In this document: piece by piece, positions 26,677 to 36,752 of the stretch
Layout: each line of letters opens with the position of its first letter
Position numbering within the stretch: position 1 is the stretch's first letter
NCBI RefSeq assembly: GCF_018294505.1
Contig: NC_057803.1
Coordinates: 688,294,678 to 688,358,677, forward strand
DNA length: 64,000 nucleotides
Direction of reading: 5' to 3'
DNA from: Triticum aestivum
Lineage: Eukaryota > Streptophyta > Magnoliopsida > Poales > Poaceae
Made by a program: the position numbers and the translations under genes
The notes under the pieces: generated by a model
Seen by the model: only the letters and a program-made list of their open reading frames with translations
The model's database searches: none
What the model was told of the DNA's origin: nothing

Positions 26677-27207
26677 AAATAGAGGGAGCTAGGAGAGTCC
26701 AAATGAGGTGCGGTTTTCGGCCACGCGATCGTGATTGAACGCTCTAGATGATGGGAGAGGTTTTGGTGAGTTTTGGGCCAAATTGGAGAGGTGTTGGGCT
26801 GCAACACACACGAGGCCTTTTCGGTCCCTCGGTTAACCGTTGGAGCATCAAACGAAGTCCAAATGGTACGAAACTTGACAAGCGGTCTACCGGTAGTAAA
26901 CCAAGGCCGCTTGGCAAGTCTCGGTCCAATCCGGAAATGTTTAATCCCCACACACGAAAGAAAGGTAGAAATGACCACCGGAGGAGAACGAAGCGCCGGA
27001 ATGCAAAACGGACACCGGGGAAATGCTCGAATGCATGAGACGAACACGTATGCAAATGCAATGCACATGATGACATGATATGAGATGCATGACAATGATA
27101 ACAACACACGGAGACAAAAACCCAAACCCGAGAAAATAAAATAACTTAAGGCCGGGAACGGCAAGAGTTGGATTACATATTGGGAAAGTCATATCCGGGG
27201 TGTTACA

Positions 27208-28950
27208 CCAAGCCCCTAGCGAAGTCGTAAGTATTCAGATACTAGAATAACTCATAGCATACTTTAGTTGCACTGCTTCTCCTAACGTCGAATATGATTA
27301 TGCAGTCCGCCCCAAGCCCGTATCGACGTATCATCGTCAGACGGTTCCTTGGACTCGTCGGACATGGATAGTGATACACTTCCAACCGCCGCCTCTCCTT
27401 GCCCTACGGACAATGCCGAGGTACTGTCTCAAGGGGCACCGAGCCGGGGGGAGACAGTCCCTGAGGTGCCTCAAGGCGACCTTCCGGACTCCAGGAGCAA
27501 ATGGAGCTAGGCTCCCAGGGGCTCCAAGTTCGGCCCGCGGCCGGACACCGCGCCGGAACCTCCAGTGGTTCCGGACTCAGGCAGGCGGCCCCCTTCCAAG
27601 AGGGGCGAGCCGTCCGTGTCGGTGACCTCTGTCCATCCAGAGGCACTGGACGAACTGCTGGGAGTGCTTGGCGGCGCTTCCATCGATGAAGAGCACCGCA
27701 CTATTATGAGTACGGTGATCAAGAAGGTTCAGTCCGCCAAGAGCAGACTGACTGAAGCCTGTACCAGCCTTCTAACAGGCTTTGAGGTAAGTATTTAAAA
27801 TATAGGAAAAATATTACCGCATAGACAGTAGCCCCTGATACTCTGTTTAGTGTTCACAAAGAAAAGCCGAATAGAGGGTCAAATAATATCTGCAGGAGTC
27901 TAATATAAGTATGTATGTATGCGTATGCAGGCTTCGCTGCTGACATCTGCCGCACTGACTGCGGAGGTCGCCGCACTGAAGCAGAACTTCGAGAAGTCCG
28001 AGAAAGAGCTCGGGCTTGCCAAGAGGCAGCTCGCGGAGAACAAAGGTAAGTAATACCTTGTCTATATAAAAAAGAAAATGTGGTTGCGAACTGACAGGAT
28101 CATCATGAATGTGCCAGGGGCCACGACCGAAGTGGCGACCCTGAAGCAAGCGTTGTCCGAGGCCGAAAACAGAGCGGCCAAGGAGCGCACCGAGTGGGAG
28201 AGACAAGAGGCATGGGTGGGCGAGGTGCAGCAAGAGCTCCAGGCTCTCGTGAAGAAACACGAGACTTTGGAGCTTGACTTGAAGACGTGAGAGTCCGAGC
28301 TTGCCACGGCCCTCGAGAGCACCAAACATGCCAAGGCCGAAGCCCAAAAGGCCCTCCAGCAAATTGAGGCGATGAGGAAGATAGCAGCGGGTAAGGCATT
28401 CAATATGCAAAGCAAGCATGTGAAAGTAAATTACTTGTTACTTACCCGAGTCCGGAGCTCTCCAGGAGCATTCGCAGATTTGCCCCGCAGCGTGTCGGAT
28501 GCCGTGAAGTATTACCAGGCCGAGGAGGGAAGCTCGACGGAGAAGTTGTTCTGGTCTCAGTATACTGGGACCAAACACCCGATGCCTACGAGAGACCAGC
28601 TGAAGCAACTGGTCGAGCTGCACAAGGCGGCCGAACAGGCCATGAGGGGCTTTATAGTTCGGGTGTGGCCTGGCGACTCCCTTCCCAACAGCTACTTCGG
28701 CCTGGTGAGGCGGCTTGTAGATGCCTGCCCATGGCTGGAGGTCATAAAGCGGTCCATCTGCATCGAAGGTGCATGCCGGGCCTTTGCCCGTGCGAAGGTG
28801 CACTGGGCCAAGATGGAAGCCGAGAAGCTGGTGAAGGAGGGGCCGCCGCAGGGCAAGGAGCATCGCCACCCTAAGATGTATTATGAGGGTGTCCTGAAGG
28901 GTGCCCGTCTTGTGGCGGACGAGTGTGCGAAGGATGTAATTTTTGAATGA
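27208..28950 (+). pseudogene. B antisense gene, exon 2 end to exon 5 (putative gypsy-type transposon protein)
   Basis: A spliced gene on the strand opposite to gag. Exons as read: exon 2 end 27208-27226, exon 3 27306-27786 (481 bp), exon 4 27931-28045 (115 bp), exon 5 28118-28950 (833 bp), all bounded by GT/AG (GTAAGT donors, TGCAG acceptors) and in phase. The same exons in A have exactly the same lengths. Exons 4-5 encode a Glu/Ala/Lys-rich coiled coil, then a conserved C-terminal block (YFGLVRRLVDACPWLE, CRAFARAKVHW) ending in DVIFE. Stops TAG 27508-27510 and TGA 28288-28290 (probably CGA to TGA) break it. The gene belongs to the group labelled putative gypsy-type transposon; its role is unknown. 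The first exon and promoter are outside the window. Confidence 0.8.
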
Positions 28951-29980
28951 ACTCACTCGTGTGATCCTGTATTATGAAAACTTGTTCATATGCGCTATGC
29001 AACGCTTGTTTGAATTTAAAATATTACCTTCTGTGCGGCTGTTTATTAAATCTGAGAGATGGCTAGTCGTCGGCTTCTGCCCCCATGCCACAAGTGATGG
29101 GGTGTTCGGGGTGAATCTGAGCACTCTTGTTCCCATTGTTGGGTCCTTCGAGGGAGGTGCTCAGTGCAACGAACAAGGAAATTGGACTATAATGCTTTAT
29201 CACTCTCACTTAGCCATAGAAGTCTACAATTTTAAATTTTGGCAAAGCCCCTAGTATTCGGAAGGCCGAATTCGGGGCGCTATACACGCCTTAAGCCGGA
29301 CAAAACCGACTCCTCGCTCTAAGCGGCATAAGTCTTTAGGGACTCGAGACCTCTCGAACAATGACCAACTCTCGCCTTATCATGATAGTCAGTTTTAGCT
29401 TTCTCTACTGAGGTGCTTAGCCCAGATGAACCGAGGCACAATCACAGTAGTTCTCCCAATGCTACCTTAGCCGATATAGCGGAACGTAAGGTACCAAAAC
29501 ATGGGAGCCGGGCAAACCCAACTATTGACCCAAGACATGATTTGGAGCTGATGCATATAATGCTATAAGTTCGGGGTGCCGCACTATCGAAAGTGTTCAG
29601 ACTTCTCATGCCGTATTATGGGGTACGCTTAAGCCCCTGGCGTATTGGCCGTACCAGAGTGTATGGGTGATGAATGTCATGAATGAACATATATGTATAA
29701 AAAAGGAATAGAGAATGATACAAGTAGTGCGATAAGCAAAAAGTAGGACTATTTAACATGTCCCCTCCAAGGGCAAACTGAGGAAAGGTATTTAAAGCAG
29801 GTATTTCACTCATTGTCAGAGACCACCTGGGAGTTTCGCGGTACGACGTAGCTTTCTGCCTCCTTGGTTGTTGCATCGTGTGTCCGGCAATCGTACTGTC
29901 GGACGGTGTTTTCAAAGATTAAAGTCCTGAAAGACAGAAAAATAACAAAGCGGGAAGCCCCTAGTGTGGTTTAGCCGCGT
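28951..29980. other. B spacer between antisense gene and gag remnant
   Basis: About 1 kb matching the spacer 46670-47710 of A in inverted orientation. No coding frame supported. Both convergent transcripts (gag and antisense gene) would end here, so transcription ends are expected but no clear signal was recognised. Confidence 0.6.
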
Positions 29981-30616
29981 CTAGTTCCGGGCATAGTTCG
30001 GCCAGGATTCTCCTGACAAGGAGAGAGACTTTAATGAATTCAGTATATCGCCAAAGGGCGAGTGTTGAAAGATATTCGCGGAGATAAACTCCATGATTGG
30101 CGCCCAACCAGATTCGATCGGAACGGGCGCAGGTGGTTCGGGGTCCGTGGCCGGAGAAGTATCCGGTAGTTTAACAACACGGCTCTAGTGTGAGGTAAAG
30201 TCGATGTTCGGCTCGATCGCCGCTGAGAATACGGCCTTCGTGGCGGGGTCTATCCACCCATCCATGGATGGCGCAATGGGCTACGAATTGAGGGTCGGAG
30301 CGGTTGCCGGTGCGGTCTCCTGAACATTGTCCGATGGTAGAGCTAAATCATGCTCATCGTGACCGTGCGGCGCACTCGGCAGGGGATCAAATCCGTCGAA
30401 GATCAAGTCTCCACAGATGTCGGCCGTGTAGTTTAATCTTCCAAACCTGACCTGGTGGCCAGGGGCATAACTCTCGATCTGCTCCAAATGGCCAAGCGAG
30501 TTAGCCCGCAGTGCGAAGCCGCCGAATACAAAGGTCTGTCTGGGGAGAAAAGTCTCACCCTGGACTGCATCACTATCGATGATCGAAGGAGCCATCAAGC
30601 CTAATGGTGACGACAT
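29981..30616 (-). pseudogene. B gag N-terminal region (broken)
   Basis: Protein similar to the start of gag in A: both share QxFVFGGFALRANSLG and HDEHDLALPSD. An in-frame stop lies at 30281-30283 and the frame closes at 29981-29983, where the sequence jumps to the part of the element downstream of protease. The domain has no known function that I can name; in A it is the N-terminal extension of the gag polyprotein. Not functional here. Confidence 0.75.
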
Positions 30617-30648
30617 AGAGGAACTCTCAATGAAAGCACCAATGTCGG

Positions 30649-31115
30649 TGTCAAAACCGGCGGATCTCGGGTAGGGGGTCCCGAACTGTGCGTCTAAGGC
30701 GGATGGTAATAGGAGGCAAGGGACATAATGTTTTACCCAGGTTCGGGCCCTCTTGATGGAGGTAAAACCCTATGTCCTGCTTGATTATTCTTGATAATAT
30801 GAGTAGTACAAGAGTTGATCTACCACGAGATCGGAGAGGCTAAACCCTAGAAGCTAGCCTATGGTATGATTGTATGTTGTCCTACGGACTAAAACCCTTC
30901 GGTTTATATAGACACCGGAGGAGGCTAGGGTTACACAAGGTCGGTTACAAAGGAGGAGCTATGCATATCCGTATTGCCTAGCTTGCCTTCCACGCCAAGT
31001 AGAGTCCCATCCGGACACGGGACGAAGTCTTCAATCTCGTATCTTCATAGTCCAACAGTCCGACCAAAGGATATAGTCCGGCTGTCCGGAGACCCCCTAA
31101 TCCAAGACTCCCTCA
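30649..31115 (-). repeat. B 5' LTR (467 bp, Fatima-like)
   Basis: Plus-strand ends TGTCAAAACC and GACTCCCTCA. It is the reverse of the 42683-43146 LTR in A, with the same TATA region (TTTATATAG at 30902-30910). It is followed by the putative primer-site region TTGGTGCTTTCATTGAGAG (minus strand, about 30625-30643); the tRNA is not assigned. Confidence 0.9.
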
Positions 31116-31365
31116 CTAGGTATGATCATGTTCGGTGAGAAAATCACGTTCCCGAAGGTTTCATTCTGTATGGACTCCGTTTGATATTCCTTTTCTTCGA
31201 AACCCTAAAATAGGCAAAAAAACAGCAATTCTGAGCTGGGCCTCCGGTTAATAGGTTAGTCCCAAAAATAATATAAAAGTGGATAATAAAGCCCAATAAT
31301 GTCCAAAACAGTAGATAATATAGCATGGAGCAATCAAAAATTATAGATATGTTGGAGACGTATCA
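31116..31365 (-). repeat. W1: Athila-type LTR fragment
   Basis: Ends GGAGACGTATCA on the plus strand, that is, starts TGATACGTCTCC on the minus strand like the W3 LTR. Only the first 250 bp are present; B inserted at 31115/31116. From memory it is the beginning of the same LTR whose other end is seen at 51734-52715, in a different insertion. Confidence 0.75.
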
Positions 31366-32241
31366 TACCCCTGCACCCCCTTCTCTATTGAAGGGAGAGC
31401 TAACAGAACGTGCCTACACTTCCACTACTCATTTTCTGAGAGAGAACCACATACTCATGTGTTGAGACCAAGACATTCCAATCCAACCACAAGAATTTTG
31501 ATCTGTAGCCTTCCCCAAGTTGCTTTCCACTCAAATCATCTTTCCACCATAGCCAAATCTGTGAGAGAGAGTTGAGTGTTGGGGAGACTATCATTTGAAG
31601 CACAAGAGCAAGGAGTTCATTATCATCACACTGCCTATTACCTTTTGGATAGTGGTGTCTCCTAGATTGGTTAGGTGTCACTTGGGAGTGTCCATCAAGA
31701 TTGTGGAGTTGAACCAAGGAGTTTGTAAGGGCAAGGAGATCGCCTACTTCGTGAAGATCTACCCAAGTGAGGCAAGTCCTTCGTGGGCGATGGCCATGGT
31801 GGATAGACGAGGGTGCTTCTTCGTGGACCCTTCGTGGGTGGAGCCCTTCGTGGACTCGCGCAACTGTTACCCTTCATGGGTTGAAGTCTCCATCAACATG
31901 GACGTATGATAGCACCACCTATAGGAACCATGCCAAAAATCTCTGCGTCTACATTGCGTTTGCCTTCTCCAAACCCTTCCCTTTACCTTCATATGCAATG
32001 TTCTACATTCCGTTGCTATACTCTTAGAATTGCATGTGTAGGTTGATTGCTTGACTTGTGCTAAGTTGCTAAAATCTGCCAAGACTTAAAATTGGGAAAA
32101 GACTAGATTTTTATTTGGTCAAGTAGTCTAATCACCCCCCCCTCTAGACCTAGTTTCGATCCTACAGCTAGCCCCTTGTCTCGCCTCTTCGGTGAGTGTG
32201 TGGGTATGTGTTCTAAGAGAGTTCAACCCTTTGCATGGGGG
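31366..32241 (+). repeat. S: LTR-like fragment of a Copia element
   Basis: A stretch with no coding family. It ends near 32165 with CCCCCTCTAGACCTAG...GATCCTACA, the typical 3' end of Triticeae Copia LTRs that precedes a primer site. Direct repeats of CCTTCGTGG occur at about 31777-31853. The open frame at 31595-31909 is a by-product of this repeat. The last 75 bp (32166-32241) are unassigned. Confidence 0.5.
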
Positions 32242-32263
32242 TGAGGGAGTCCTAGATTAGGGG
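32242..32263 (+). repeat. F3: first 22 bp of another Fatima-like LTR
   Basis: TGAGGGAGTCCTAGATTAGG plus two G matches the start of the LTRs at 42683 and 51301. C1 begins at the next base. The rest of this element must lie beyond the right edge. Confidence 0.75.
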
Positions 32264-33995
32264 TGAAGGAAATATGTCCTAGAGGCAATAATAAAGTTAT
32301 TATTTATTTCCTCATTTCATGATAAATGTTTATTATTCATGCTAGAATTGTATTAACCGGAAACTTAGTACATGTGTGAATACATAGACAAAACAAAGTG
32401 TCCCTAGTATGCCTCTACTTGACTAGTTCGTTTATCAAAGATGGTTATGTTTCCTAACCATAGACATGTGTTGTCATTTGATGAACGGGATCACATCATT
32501 AGGAGAATGATGTGATGGACAAGACCCATTCGTTAGCTTAGCATTATGATCGTTTCAGTTTCATTGCTACTGCTTTCTTCATGACTTATACATGTTCCTC
32601 AGACTATGAGATTATGCAATTCCTGAATACCGAACGAACACCTTGTGTGCTACCAAACGTCACAACATAACTGGGTGATTATAAAGGTGCCTATAGGTGT
32701 CTCTGATGGTATTTGTTGAGTTGGCATGGATCAAGATTAGGATTTGTCACTCCAATTATCGGAGAGGTATCTCTGGGCCCTCTCGGTAATTAATGTACAT
32801 CACTATAAGCCTTGCAAGCAATGTAGATAATGAGTTAGTTACGAGATGTAGCATTACGGAACGAGTAAAGAGACTTGCCGGTAACGGGATTGAACTAGGT
32901 ATTGAGATGCCGACAATCGAATCTCGCGCAAGTAACATACCGATGACAAAGGGAACAACGTATACCATTATGCGGTTTGACCGATAAAGATCTTCGTAGA
33001 ATATGTAGGAACCAATATGAGCATCTAGGTTCCACTATTGGTTATTGACCAGAGACATGTCTCGGTCATGTCTACATAGTTCTTCAACCCGTAGGGTCCG
33101 CACGCTTAACGTTTGGTAACGATCGGTATTATGATTTTATGTGTTTTGATGTACCGAAGGTAGTTCAGAGTCCCAGATTTGATCACGGACATGACGAGGA
33201 GTCTCGAAATGGTTGAGACGTAAAGATCGCTATATTGGAAGCCTATGTTTGGACATCAGAATGGTTCCGGGTGAAAACGGGAGTATACCAAAGCACCGGG
33301 AGGTTACCGGAACCCCCGAGAGGTATATGGGCCTTATTGGGCCTTAGTGGGAGAGAGAGGAAAGGAGCAAAGGAGGGGGTTCCCCCCTCCAAGCCCAATC
33401 CGAATTGGGAAGGGGGCCGGCCCCCCCTTTCCTTCCTCCTCTCTCCTCCTTCCTTCTCTCCTAAATCCAACAAAGCAAGGGGGAATCCTACTCCCGGTGG
33501 GAGTAGGACTCCCCTTGGGGCGCGCCTAGGAGGCCGGCCCCCTCCCCCTCCCCCACTCCTTTATATACGGGGGAGGGGGGCACCCCATAGACACACAAGT
33601 TGATCATTGATCTTTTAGCCATGTGCGGTGCCCCCTCCACCATAATCCACCTCAGATTATGTCGTAGCAGTGCTTAGGCGAAGCCCTATTCCGGTAGCAA
33701 CATCATCACCGTCATCACGTCATCGTGCTAAAGAAGCTCTTCCTCGAAGCTCTACTGGATCGTGAGTTCATGGGACGTCACCGAGCCAAACGTGTGCAGA
33801 TCGCGGAGGTGCCATACCTTCGGTGCTAGATCAGTTGATCGTGAAGACATATGACTGCATCAACCGCGTTGTCATAACGCTTCCGCTTACGGCCTACAAG
33901 GGTACGTAGACGATACTCTCCCCTCTCGTTGCTATGCATCACCATGATCTTGCGTGTGCATAGGAATTTTTTTGAAATTACCACGTTCCTCAACA
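32264..33995 (+). repeat. C1 5' LTR (1732 bp)
   Basis: Starts TGAAGGAAATATG and ends TTCCTCAACA. The words GCCCTAGAGGCAATAATAAA (here with one change) and CACATCATTAGGAGAATGATG are characteristic of BARE/WIS/Angela LTRs. TATA box TTTATATA lies at 33560-33567, followed by a short transcribed part. The same LTR, inverted, is at 52716-54448. No gene inside. Confidence 0.92.
33560..33567 (+). promoter_or_regulatory. TATA box of C1 LTR
   Basis: TTTATATA after a C/T-rich stretch and before a G-rich stretch. The inverted copy in C2 is at 53145-53152. Confidence 0.65.
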
Positions 33996-33996
33996 G

Positions 33997-34009
33997 TGGC
34001 ATCCGAGCC
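33997..34009 (+). other. C1 primer binding site, degenerate
   Basis: TGGCATCCGAGCC just after the LTR differs by two bases from the initiator-Met site TGGTATCAGAGCC. The decay fits an old element. Confidence 0.75.
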
Positions 34010-35340
34010 AGGTTTATGCATAGATGTTATATGCACGAGTAGAACACAAAGGAGTTGTGGGCATGGGTATATACATATTGCTTGACATCACTAGTTGATT
34101 CTTGATTCGGCGGTATTGCTGGATGAAGCGGCTCAGACCGACATTATGCGTACGTTTACGCGAGACTGGTTCTACCGACGCGCTTCGCACACAGGTGGCT
34201 AGTGGGTGTCTGTTTCTCCAACTTTAGTTGAATCGGATTTGATGAACAGGGTTCTTTCTGAAGATCAAAAAGCACTCACTATACCGCGTTGTGGTTTTTG
34301 ATGCGTAGGTAAGAACGGTTCTTGCTCAGCCCGTAGCAGCCACGTAAAACTTGCAACAACAAAGTAGAGGACATCTAACTTGTTTTTGCGGGGCATGTTG
34401 TGATGTGATATGGTCAAGACGTGATGAGATATAAATTGTTGTATGAGATGATCATGTTTTGTTAAAGTTATCGGCAACTGGCCGGAGCCTTATGGTTGTC
34501 TCTTCATTGCATAAGATGTAAGCGCCATATAATTGCTTTACTTTATCACTATGCGATAGCAATAGTTACAAAAGCAATAGTTGGTGAGACGACCATGTGA
34601 CGACACGTTGATAGAGATCAAGATGATGGAGATCATGGTGTCATGCCGGTGACGACAGAGATCATGACGGTGTTTTGGAGATGGAGATCAAAGGCACAAG
34701 ATGATGATGGCCATATCATGTCACATATTTTGATTGCATGTGATTTTTATCCTTTATGTATCTCATTTTGCTTAGTTCGGCGGTAGCATTATAAGATGAT
34801 CTCTCACTAAATTTCAGGGTATAAGTGTTCTCCCTAAGTATGCACCATTGCGACAGTTCGTCGTGTCGAGACACCATGTGATGATCGAGTGTGATAAGCT
34901 CTACATTCACATACAATGGGTGCAAGCCAGTTTTGCACACGTGGAATACTCGGGTTAAACTTGACAAGCCTAGCATATGCAGATATGGCCTCGGAACACT
35001 GGAGACCGAAAGGTCAAGCGTGAATCATATAGTAGATATGATCAACATAGTGATGTCCACCATTGAAAACTACTCCATCTCACGTGATGATCGGACATGG
35101 TTTAGTTGATTTGGATCACGTGATCATTTAGATGACTAGAGGGATGTCTATCTAAGTGGGAGTTCTTAAGTAATATGATTAATTGAACTTTAACTTATCA
35201 TGAACTTAGTCCTGATAGTATTTGCATAACTATGTTGTAGATCAATAGCTCGCAATGTAGCTCCCCGTTTATTTTTGATATGTTCCTAGAGAAAAAATAA
35301 GTTGAAAAATGTTAGTAGCAATGATGCGAACTAGCTCCGT
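34010..35340 (+). other. C1 untranslated leader
   Basis: About 1.3 kb of AT-rich sequence with no supported frame. A long leader before gag is normal for this group. Open stretches at 34716-34976 and 34891-35109 look like chance. Confidence 0.6.
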
Positions 35341-36752
35341 GATCTGAGGATTATCCTCATTGCTGCACAGAAGTATTATGTCCTTGATGCACCGCTAGGT
35401 GACAGACCTATTGCAGGAGCAGATGCAGACGTTATGAACGTTTGACAATGCTCAGTATGATGACTACTTGATAATTTAGTGCATCTTGCTTTACGGCTTA
35501 GAACAGGGACTTCAAAAATGTTTTGAACGACATGGAGCATATATGTTCCAAGAGTTGAAATTGGTATTTCATACTCATGCCCGTGTCGAGAGGTATGATA
35601 CCTCTGACAATACTTTGCCTACAAGATGGAGGAGAATAGCTCAACCAGTGAGCATGTGCCCAGATTTTCTGGGTACTACAATTGCTTGAATCAAGTGGGA
35701 GTTAATCTTCCAGATAAGATAGTAATTGACAAAGTTCTCTAGTCACTATGACCAAGTTACTAGAACTTCGTGATGAACTGTAATATGCAAGGGATAACGG
35801 AAACAATTCCCAAGCTCTTCGCGATGCTAAAATCGGCGAAGGTAGAAATCAAGAAAAGCATCAAGTGTTGATGGTTAACAAGACCACTAGTTCCAAGTAA
35901 AAGGGAAAGGGTAAGAAAGGGAACTTCAAGAAGAATGGCAAGCAAGTTTCCACTCCCATGAAGAAACCCAAAGCTAGACCCAAGCCTAAAACTGAGTGCT
36001 TCTACTACAAAGGAAATGGTCACTGGAAGTGGAACTGCCCTAGGTACTTGGTGGATAAGAAGGATGGCATACTGAACAAAGGTATATTGGATATTCATGT
36101 TATTTATGTGTACTTTACTAGTGTTTATAGCAATCCCGTGGTATTTGATACTGGTTCAGTTCCTAAGAGTAGTAACTCGAAACGGGAGTTGCAAAATAAA
36201 CAGAGACTAGTTAAGGGCAAGGTGATGATGTGTGTTGGAAGTGATTCCAAGGTTGATAAGATCACCATCGCACACTCCCTTTACCTTCAGGATTAGTGCT
36301 TGAACCTAAAATAAATGTTATTTGGTGTTTGCGTTGAGCATGAATATGATTGGATCATGTTTATTGCAATACAGTTATTCATTTAAGTCAAAGAATAATT
36401 GTTGTTCTATTTACATGAATAAAACCTTCTATGGTCATACACTCAATATAAATGGTTTATTGAATCTCGATCGTAGTGATACACATATTCATAATATTGA
36501 AGCCAAAAGATGCAAAGTTAATAATGATAGTGCAACTTATTTGTGGCACTGTCGTTTAGGTCATATTGGTGTAAAACGCATGAAGAAACTCCATGTTGAT
36601 GGCTTTTGGAATCACTTGATGCTTGCAAACCATGCCTCATGGGCAAGATGACTAAGACTCCGTCTCTAGAACAATGGAGCGACCAACTGACTTATTGGAA
36701 ATAATATATACTGATGTATGCAGTTTGATGAGTGTTGAGGCTCGCGGCGGGT
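35341..36752 (+). pseudogene. C1 gag and start of pol (degenerate)
   Basis: Copia gag remnants are seen from about 35345 (YYVLDAPLGDRP) through GAYMFQELKLVF near 35541. The zinc knuckle is at 35997-36038: CFYYKGNGHWKWNC has Tyr where the second Cys of CCHC should be. A protease-like VFDTGS is at about 36141. The GAG-pre-integrase domain (LWHCRLGHIGVKRMKKLH) is at 36541-36594. The integrase start (PCLMGKMTK) comes just before W3 cuts it. Several frames and stops are involved, so nothing can be translated as a whole. This is an old, dead copy. Confidence 0.8.

Larger units (their letters stand above)
1..27207 (-). mobile_element. G1: Ty3/Gypsy chromovirus (Tekay/Del type), left end outside window
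   Basis: An LTR retrotransposon read on the minus strand: 5' LTR 22794-27207, primer binding site near 22773-22785, gag-protease-RT at 19395-21862, then RNase H-integrase-chromodomain at 4354-6290, and the 3' LTR 1-4342. Window base 1 aligns with base 23246 of the other LTR, so about 452 bp of the left LTR is missing. G2 interrupts it at 6296-19389; without G2 the element would be about 14.5 kb. The chromodomain at the end of pol and an initiator-Met-like primer site place it in the chromoviruses. G1 itself inserted into element B at 27208. Its target duplication cannot be tested because the left flank is off the window. Confidence 0.93.
22794..27207 (-). repeat. G1 5' LTR (about 4.4 kb)
   Basis: Starts TGCCCTCGATG and ends GGGGTGTTACA on the plus strand. 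It matches 1-4342 from base 23246 onward. It holds a single copy of the segment duplicated in the left LTR, a TATA box at 26667-26676, and an N gap. Confidence 0.93.
27208..31115 (-). mobile_element. B: Fatima-like Gypsy remnant, cut by G1 and internally deleted
   Basis: Minus-strand element: its 5' LTR is 30649-31115, then a gag N-terminal remnant (29981-30616), a spacer, and the exon 2 end to exon 5 of a gene on the opposite (plus) strand at 27208-28950. The left end is cut by G1. Side by side with element A, the order is the same, but the segment equal to about 43815-46670 of A (most of gag and protease) is missing at about 29980. Everything beyond exon 2 of the antisense gene is off the window. 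Confidence 0.85.
32264..36752 (+). mobile_element. C1: Angela/BARE-like Ty1/Copia, 3' part beyond W3
   Basis: Plus-strand element: LTR 32264-33995, mutated primer site, leader, broken gag and start of pol, then cut at 36752/36753 by W3 within the integrase zinc-finger region. The 3' half would lie right of the window. Confidence 0.88.

Noticed and set aside
31595..31909. 104-codon open frame on the plus strand.
   Set aside because: It lies over direct CCTTCGTGG repeats in an LTR-like fragment and matches no family I recognise.
33235..33603. Open frame of 122 codons with Pro/Gly-rich sequence.
   Set aside because: It lies inside the C1 LTR; the C2 LTR does not keep the frame, and the TATA box is inside it.
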